Shown: one piece after another, positions 7,565-11,971 of the stretch
How the letters are laid out: each line of letters opens with the position of its first letter
Position numbering within the stretch: the stretch's first letter is position 1
Assembly (NCBI GenBank): GCA_964448935.1
Contig: CAYVBE010000133.1
Location: 1-11,971, forward strand
Direction of reading: 5' to 3'
Origin: CAYVBE01 sp964448935
Lineage (GTDB): Bacteria; Planctomycetota; Brocadiia; SM23-32
DNA: 11,971 bases
Program-made: the position numbers and the translations under genes
Notes under the pieces: model-generated
The model's database searches: none
Told to the model about the DNA's origin: nothing
The model's input: the letters and a program-made list of their open reading frames with translations, nothing else

Positions 7565-7585
7565 TGCCGTTCTTGCCAACTGACC

Positions 7586-7590
7586 GGAGG
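7586..7590 (+). promoter_or_regulatory. Ribosome binding site of the GH106-like gene
   Basis: GGAGG with a 6-nt spacer to the ATG at 7597. It discards the 85-codon upstream extension of the frame, which would be antisense to the neighbouring gene's 5' end. Confidence 0.75.
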
Positions 7591-7596
7591 AACAAC

Positions 7597-9858
7597 ATGC
7601 TCTCGGATGTCTGCCTGATCGCCCTTGTTGCCGCGTTGACTGTCGCCCTCGCCCCGCACGCCCGGGGGCAGGAGGACCCCTTCGATCCCGCGACGTTCGA
7701 GGACCCGCCCAACGAGTTCCGACCGCTCCGCCTCGTGCACGGGTTCGACCGCATGTTGAACGATCGGAAAGCTTTGGAAGGGACCGGAGGCATTGACGAG
7801 CGCCTGGAGTACCTCCAGAGCCTCGGCGTCGGCGGCATAGTCTGCAACGTCGGTTTTGACGACTACCTTGTAAGCGAGGGGCAGTGGGAGGTCTTCCGCT
7901 ACGGCCTGCGCCGGGCGCACGAGATGGGCCTCGTGCTCTGGCTCTACGACGAGAAGGGCTACCCCAGCGGCACCGCGGGCGGCATCGTCGTGCGCTCCAA
8001 CCCCGAATACGCGGCCCTCGGCCTGGCCTGCTACACGCAGCACGTGGACGGACCGGCCGAGGTCGTCCGGCGGCTGCCGCTGAGCTGCAAGGCATTCGAG
8101 TGGGCATGCGCCTATCCCTCGGACACCGAGCCGACCGCCGACGCCGTGACCGACCTGAGCGACCACGTTGATGCTTCCGGCACGCTCCGCTGGGACGCGC
8201 CCGACGGCCGCTGGACCGTCCTCTACATGGCCCGCCGCCACATGTATGAGGGCACGTTTCTGACCGCCCTGCCGCGCCGCCACACGCCCAGCCGGCAGTA
8301 CATCAACACCCTCGACGAGGACGCGGTGCGCGCCTTCCTGCGCGTGACCCACGAGCAATATGCCCGCCGCACGCCGCCCGAACTCTGGCACGACGTCCGC
8401 GCCATCTTCACCGACGAACCGCTCATCTGCTACCGCTACACCGGCGGCGATCCCGCCGAGGAGGAACAGGACGGACCCGTCATAGACAGGCCGCTTTTCA
8501 CCGACCGCCCGCCGGCCGTGCCATGGACGGACGACCTGCCGGACGAGTTCCTCCGCGCCGCGGGTTACGACCTGCGCCCGCACCTGGCCGCCCTGTTCAC
8601 CTCGACCGCGCCCGAGGCGCGCTACGTACGGCAGGATTTCTGGAACCTGGTCACGGACATGTATTCGCGCGCCTACTTCCGGCAGATCGCCGACTGGTGC
8701 GCGGAGCACGGCACCGCCCTCTCCGGCCACGTGCTGGCCGAGGAAAACCTATGGGGCAACGCCATGTTCGAGGGCAGCTTGTTCGCGGCGCTCCGCCCCA
8801 TGCAGATACCCGGCATAGACATCCTCACCGCCGACCCCGAGGCCATCGGCGAACACGTCTTCATGGCCGCCAAAACCGCCTCCTCCGTCGCCCACGTCAC
8901 CGGCAAGGAAACCGTCCACTGCGAGTGCTGCGCCTTCGGCCGCCTGCCGTCGGGCGAGAAGCTCGGGCTGGACGAGTTCCTCGCGCAGGCCAACATGCTG
9001 CAGGTAATGGGCGTCAACCTGTTCACGCTCTACCAGAACCAGCGCCAGATCGGCGAGGAGGCGTTCCGGCGCTACACCGACTACGTCGGCCGGCTCAGCC
9101 TGCTGCTGCGCGGCGGCACTCACGTCTGCGACGTGGCGGTGCTCTACCCCGCGCGCGCCGGCTGGTCCTGCTGGACGGCCGGCGGCAAGGGCCCAGCCCC
9201 GCAGCCCGAGAACGGAGACCTGGAGCGGGACTTCGGCCACCTCGCCCGAGTCTATCCCAAAACCTGCAGAGAGCTGGCCCAGAACCAGATAGACTTCGAC
9301 ATCGTGGACGAGCGCGCCGTGCAGGAAGCGACCATGCGCGACACCGCCATGCGCATCGCCGACGAATCCTACAGCGTCATCGTCCTGCCCGCGCCCTACG
9401 CCCTGGAGATGGAGACCGCCGAGGCCCTCCGCGACTTCTGCCGGTCCGGCGGCACGCTCATCAGCATCGGCCGGCGCCCCGAACTGGCCGACTCCGCGAG
9501 CAACCAGCCCGCCTTCGACCGCCTGATGGAAGACCTGTTCCGCGAGGACGGCCGCGCGGTAGTGCTTAAGCCGGGCGAATTACCCGACCACGTCCGAGAC
9601 CGCCACGGAGCGGACCTGAAGCTCGCTCAGCCCAACCGCCGCATCTTCTACACGCACCGCTGGAGGCAGGGCCGTGACCTCTACTTCATAGTCAACAACT
9701 CCCCCGAGCAAGTGCAGTTGAGACCCGGCCTGCGCGCACAAGGCCTCTACACCCTCTACCGCCCCCTGACCGGCAAGACGCAGCAAGTCGGTGGCGAACC
9801 GGAGCTAACCCTCAGAGGCTACGAAGGAGCCTTCCTGGTAACAGAGGGCAAGCACTGA
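7597..9858 (+). CDS. Secreted GH106-like glycoside hydrolase (alpha-L-rhamnosidase-like)
   Basis: Exported glycosidase of 753 residues related to the GH106 alpha-L-rhamnosidase group. A signal peptide spans residues 1-24 (CLIALVAALTVALAP, cleavage near ARG/QE). The TIM-barrel region is about 40-500 and includes the characteristic LWLYDEKGYPSGTAGG (114-129), AIFTDEP with Glu274, SGHVLAEEN (376-384, Glu382/Glu383) and GKETVHCECCAFG (436-448). These acidic residues are candidate catalytic groups by position; I cannot assign acid and base with certainty. A Rossmann-like segment follows (about 505-650, with SGGTLISIG at 617-625), as seen after the barrel in GH42-like and GH106-like enzymes. A small C-terminal beta domain (about 680-753) contains DLYFIVNNS. 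Characterised GH106 enzymes are typically around 1,000 residues, so this is a shorter form lacking the large C-terminal beta-sandwich modules. The substrate could be a rhamnoside, but this is inferred from distant similarity. Confidence 0.82.
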   Translation: MLSDVCLIALVAALTVALAPHARGQEDPFDPATFEDPPNEFRPLRLVHGFDRMLNDRKALEGTGGIDERLEYLQSLGVGGIVCNVGFDDYLVSEGQWEVFRYGLRRAHEMGLVLWLYDEKGYPSGTAGGIVVRSNPEYAALGLACYTQHVDGPAEVVRRLPLSCKAFEWACAYPSDTEPTADAVTDLSDHVDASGTLRWDAPDGRWTVLYMARRHMYEGTFLTALPRRHTPSRQYINTLDEDAVRAFLRVTHEQYARRTPPELWHDVRAIFTDEPLICYRYTGGDPAEEEQDGPVIDRPLFTDRPPAVPWTDDLPDEFLRAAGYDLRPHLAALFTSTAPEARYVRQDFWNLVTDMYSRAYFRQIADWCAEHGTALSGHVLAEENLWGNAMFEGSLFAALRPMQIPGIDILTADPEAIGEHVFMAAKTASSVAHVTGKETVHCECCAFGRLPSGEKLGLDEFLAQANMLQVMGVNLFTLYQNQRQIGEEAFRRYTDYVGRLSLLLRGGTHVCDVAVLYPARAGWSCWTAGGKGPAPQPENGDLERDFGHLARVYPKTCRELAQNQIDFDIVDERAVQEATMRDTAMRIADESYSVIVLPAPYALEMETAEALRDFCRSGGTLISIGRRPELADSASNQPAFDRLMEDLFREDGRAVVLKPGELPDHVRDRHGADLKLAQPNRRIFYTHRWRQGRDLYFIVNNSPEQVQLRPGLRAQGLYTLYRPLTGKTQQVGGEPELTLRGYEGAFLVTEGKH

Positions 9859-9903
9859 TCCGCACAAGCCCCGCGCCCGCCGTCCCCGCTGCCCCGCCGC
9901 CGG

Positions 9904-10010
9904 CATTGCGAACGCAGCGAAGCAATCTCGCCGTTTGGGTGCACGCATGGTTGGCTTTCGGACATGAACGACGAGATTACCGCGCCCGCAAACGGAACGG
10001 GCTCGCAATG
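9904..10010. repeat. MITE-like palindromic element with CATTGCGA/TCGCAATG ends
   Basis: An element of 107 nt bounded by a perfect 8-bp inverted repeat, CATTGCGA (9904-9911) and TCGCAATG (10003-10010). It has a second internal inverted repeat: CAATCTCGCCGTT (9923-9935) against AACGACGAGATTA (9967-9979), 11 of 13 pairing. The CATTGCGA...CGAAGCAATCTCG wording matches an interspersed repeat that I recall from many environmental bacterial genomes. There is no coding capacity. Whether it is mobile cannot be told from one copy. Confidence 0.55.
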
Positions 10011-10034
10011 ACGGAGCGCACGGTGCGTGTCAGA

Positions 10035-10075
10035 TTGGCTTTCGGGCGTAAACGACGGGATTCCCCCGCGCCCGG
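10035..10075. repeat. Partial second copy of the element core
   Basis: TTGGCTTTCGG followed by AACGACGGGATT and CCGCGCCCG repeats, with substitutions and a short indel, the segment at 9951-9989 inside the preceding hairpin element. It looks like a truncated or diverged duplicate. Confidence 0.45.
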
Positions 10076-10151
10076 AGCCCGCCGAAGGGCCGCCGCCATT
10101 CTCGCCGTCCCTACAGCCCAAAACATCCAGCCCGAAAGCCTGCCGTTCCCC

Positions 10152-10409
10152 GAGCCCCACAGGAGCGATTCAACCCGGCCCGTAGGACCCGCGCGCAACG
10201 CCTGAATCGCCCGCCGGGGGCGGGCTCTTGGGATGGCGGTGGGCCGGTTTCCCCNNNNNNNNNNNNNNNNNNNNNNNNNNNNNNNNNNNNNNNNNNNNNN
10301 NNNNNNNNNNNNNNNNNNNNNNNNNNNNNNNNNNNNNNNNNNNNNNNNNNNNNNCCCGCCGTCCGTGCGAGGAGCCCCGCGACGCACAAATCTACCGCCC
10401 GCCGGGGGC
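10152..10409. repeat. Long direct repeat, copy A (interrupted by the gap)
   Basis: The left part (10152-10254) aligns over 103 nt to 10575-10677 with six mismatches by eye, and the last 55 or so are identical. The right part (10355-10409) is identical over 55 nt to 10772-10826. The copy includes a dyad GCGATTCA/TGAATCGC (10165-10172, 10203-10210) and a GCCCGCC/GGCGGGC hairpin with a GGG loop. Confidence 0.88.
10255..10354. other. Assembly gap (100 N)
   Basis: Exactly 100 unknown bases, a usual placeholder length. It lies inside copy A of the direct repeat. The intact copy has 94 nt at the equivalent place (10678-10771). Confidence 0.95.
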
Positions 10410-10421
10410 GACCCAGGCCAT

Positions 10422-10446
10422 GAAGAATGATCCGTCGTCATTCTTC
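10422..10446. repeat. Perfect 9-bp hairpin between the repeat copies
   Basis: GAAGAATGA (10422-10430), loop TCCGTCG, TCATTCTTC (10438-10446). A second hairpin, CCGCCC-AAC-GGGCGG, follows at 10475-10489. No T-tract follows either one. Confidence 0.5.
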
Positions 10447-10518
10447 CTCGCCGCCCTGAGCCATCGCAGGGCGACCGCCCAACGGGCGGCGAGAGGCCTT
10501 TAGGCCGACTCAAGATTA

Positions 10519-10552
10519 GCCCAGGGCGCCGCGCGGCCGCGCAAGCCCTGGG
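10519..10552. repeat. CCCAGGG...CCCTGGG palindromic repeat module
   Basis: The outer arms are CCCAGGG (10520-10526) and CCCTGGG (10546-10552). They enclose a 12-bp perfect palindrome, GCGCGGCCGCGC (10531-10542). The same arm sequences recur in copy B at 10675-10681 and 10695-10701. I recall this motif family from intergenic repeats of Planctomycetes/Verrucomicrobia-type genomes. Confidence 0.5.
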
Positions 10553-10574
10553 GATAGAGCGAAGAAAGAAATCA

Positions 10575-10826
10575 GAGCCCCCCAGGGGCGATTCAACCCG
10601 GCTCGCAGGACCCGCGCACAAAGCCTGAATCGCCCGCCGGGGGCGGGCTCTTGGGATGGCGGTGGGCCGGTTTCCCCAGGGCTCCCTGCGGTCACCCTGG
10701 GCTATCCGTGAAACGCCCGGCATGAGCCGGGCTAACAGCAAATGGCATCCCAATAGCAACCCGGCTCCCTCCCCGCCGTCCGTGCGAGGAGCCCCGCGAC
10801 GCACAAATCTACCGCCCGCCGGGGGC
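10575..10826. repeat. Long direct repeat, copy B (complete, 252 nt)
   Basis: Complete partner of copy A, about 0.4 kb away. It contains the dyad GGCGATTCA/TGAATCGCC (10587-10595, 10626-10634), a CCCAGGG/CCCTGGG hairpin (10675-10701), and GCCCGGC-ATGA-GCCGGGC (10715-10732) in the segment corresponding to the gap. Confidence 0.88.
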
Positions 10827-10944
10827 CAGCGCTTTGCCGTCACTTCGACCCGGCCCGAACGGCGGCCCTTCGACCTTCGAACTTCGCCCTTCCTTAACGA
10901 CCCCGGCCGGGAAGAAAGAATTCATGGACCCGCTGCTGGGGGAG

Positions 10945-10974
10945 AAAAACAAGGGGAGCGTCTGTGTGGACGCT
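10945..10974 (-). terminator. Intrinsic terminator candidate of the nuclease gene
   Basis: On the minus strand a stem AGCGTC/GACGCT with a 6-nt loop (10957-10974) begins about 18 nt after the nuclease stop codon. It is followed by CCCC and a T-rich tract, TTGTTTTT (10945-10952). The short stem and the C-run before the Ts make it imperfect. Confidence 0.45.
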
Positions 10975-10992
10975 TCGGGAGGCGATCAGTGC

Positions 10993-11971
10993 TCAGATGT
11001 CCCGGCAAAGGACCTGAATGAAATGGCTTAGCTGCCTGCAGGAATCTGCATTCGAAGTTGGGAGGCATGGGACCGCACCGACACCATTCAGGCTTTCCAC
11101 CGTCTCAAAGCCCAGATGCTTCCTGCCCGGTTGCGACCCAGCCCCATTTGGCTCCACTTCATAGAAAACGCTCTCGTTGCCCGGGTACAGAACGCACGCA
11201 CAGTTCACCCGCGGCAGAGCGTCGCGGTAGGTCTGCATTTTGTACAGATCCACGTTTTTGACATCCCGGCGATAATCGTCCTCCGCTTGTTCGTCATCGC
11301 CTGTACTCATCCGGTTGACCCTGAATTTCGCGTCGAAGACATATTCCCTCCCACGGATTGCGAGCACGTAATCTGGACACAAAGCAACGCTGTATGACTC
11401 TGTCTCGGACGCATAATGCTTCTGGTACCACAGAACAGCGCCGGTGTCCCACTCCACGCAAAGCTTGCCGTTCAGCTTCTTTCTCAGTTCGTCCGTGACA
11501 GCGAATTTCGCACGTACTGGTCCGCCCAGAACCGCCGCCACCGACCGCACCAGCAAGAAGAAACACCAGTATTCATAGAGTGTGGCGATGTCCTTTGTTT
11601 CGATGATGCGGCATAGGTCCTCCGGCTCGATCGGGTAGTTTGTGGCCAGCGAGAGTCGCGAGAAATGGCGGAGCACTTCCCGGTACCCGCTACGGGTGTT
11701 GAGCACCGAAGAGTCGAGCGGCAGTCTTCGTAGCTCATCTGTCTCTATAACAAACGGCCGTCTGAGGAACGTCTCCAATGCCCGTTTCATTCGGCGGCAA
11801 TCGTCCCGCAGAGTTGCATCAAGGTATTTGCTCGGACTCCGGGACAGCAGATCCCGAAACTGCTCGACAATATCGAGGGCACCTTCTGCAAAATGCTTGA
11901 CGAAGCGATTCTCGGGCGTGTCGTGTGTGTGCACGGGTTCCCATGTGCGTATTCCTTGCGGAAAGCGACCC
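10993..11971 (-). CDS. DUF2357/DUF524-type PD-(D/E)XK nuclease, N-terminus beyond window
   Basis: C-terminal 325 residues of a probable defence nuclease; the frame has no stop up to the window edge. A GTG at 11932-11934 could be taken as a start, but the preceding codons (ending in IRTWEP) run smoothly into HTHDTPENRFVKHF, which in this family lies inside the protein. Nuclease core: a conserved Glu in LYEYW (around 11575), Pro-Asp of PDYVL (around 11373), D-A-K of YVFDAKFR (around 11331), and the downstream block DLYKMQTYRDAL with LYPG (11250-11180). This fits the PDDEXK_7 (DUF524) fold that accompanies DUF2357, found in McrBC-like restriction or anti-phage operons together with an NTPase. 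It appears less GC-rich than the glycosidase genes, consistent with horizontal acquisition. Being followed by a terminator-like hairpin, it is probably the last gene of an operon whose earlier genes lie to the right. Confidence 0.8.
   Translation of the reverse strand, partial: GRFPQGIRTWEPVHTHDTPENRFVKHFAEGALDIVEQFRDLLSRSPSKYLDATLRDDCRRMKRALETFLRRPFVIETDELRRLPLDSSVLNTRSGYREVLRHFSRLSLATNYPIEPEDLCRIIETKDIATLYEYWCFFLLVRSVAAVLGGPVRAKFAVTDELRKKLNGKLCVEWDTGAVLWYQKHYASETESYSVALCPDYVLAIRGREYVFDAKFRVNRMSTGDDEQAEDDYRRDVKNVDLYKMQTYRDALPRVNCACVLYPGNESVFYEVEPNGAGSQPGRKHLGFETVESLNGVGAVPCLPTSNADSCRQLSHFIQVLCRDI

Larger units (their letters stand above)
9859..10992. other. Gene-free repeat-rich intergenic stretch
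   Basis: No convincing gene in 1.1 kb. Open frames here are Arg/Pro-rich, cross the N gap or lie on repeats, and none has a ribosome site or a recognisable domain. The stretch holds a hairpin element (9904-10010), a related partial repeat (10035-10075), a direct repeat in two copies, several GC-rich stem-loops and a terminator-like hairpin for the nuclease gene. Confidence 0.75.

Noticed and set aside
10152..10826. CRISPR array
   Set aside because: There are only two long copies, with no regular short repeats separated by unique spacers, and no cas gene in the window.
9977..10843. Minus-strand open frame running through the N gap
   Set aside because: It is open only because N codons are not stops, and it lies on duplicated hairpin repeats with Arg/Pro/Gly-rich translation.
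11932..11934. GTG as start codon of the nuclease
   Set aside because: The frame stays open to the window edge, no ribosome site precedes it, and the following DTPENRFVKHF block is internal in the family.

Overview
The window is a high-GC bacterial chromosome segment from a draft assembly: a run of 100 N at 10255-10354 marks a scaffold gap. Taxonomy cannot be fixed from the sequence. The gene content (a secreted DUF3179 protein, two large secreted glycoside hydrolases in unusual subfamilies, and intergenic palindromic repeats of the CCCAGGG...CCCTGGG / GGGGCGA type) suggests a carbohydrate-degrading environmental bacterium of the Planctomycetes-Lentisphaerae-Verrucomicrobia or Hydrogenedentes kind. 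This is an inference, not a demonstration.

Layout, left to right. A short NAD kinase-like gene (21-596, minus) is divergent from a rightward series of four genes: a secreted DUF3179 protein (822-1829), a CPA1-type Na+/H+ antiporter (1896-3122), a HAD-IA phosphatase-like hydrolase (3215-3823) and a small SAM-dependent methyltransferase of the phospholipid/rRNA-adenine methyltransferase type (4001-4603). The first two are close enough to be co-transcribed. The last two are separated by gaps with hairpins and may be independent.

The centre holds two exported polysaccharide-active enzymes transcribed divergently: a 947-residue clan GH-A-like glycosidase (4617-7460, minus) and a 753-residue GH106-like (alpha-L-rhamnosidase-like) glycosidase (7597-9858, plus). 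Their 136-bp intergenic region contains two back-to-back sigma70-type promoters, and a perfect 6-4-6 palindrome overlaps both -35 boxes. This looks like one operator controlling both enzymes, so the pair is probably a small saccharide-utilisation locus.

From 9859 to 10992 there is no credible gene. The stretch holds a hairpin element with CATTGCGA/TCGCAATG ends, then a long direct repeat in two copies (10152-10409 and 10575-10826) built from GC-rich hairpins. The scaffold gap falls inside the first copy, and the intact second copy predicts what is missing.

At the right end (10993 to the window edge, minus) lies the C-terminal part of a DUF2357/DUF524-type PD-(D/E)XK nuclease, less GC-rich than the glycosidase genes and followed by a terminator-like hairpin. 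It is open to the window edge, so its N-terminus and any partner NTPase lie outside. It is the best candidate for an anti-phage defence component here.
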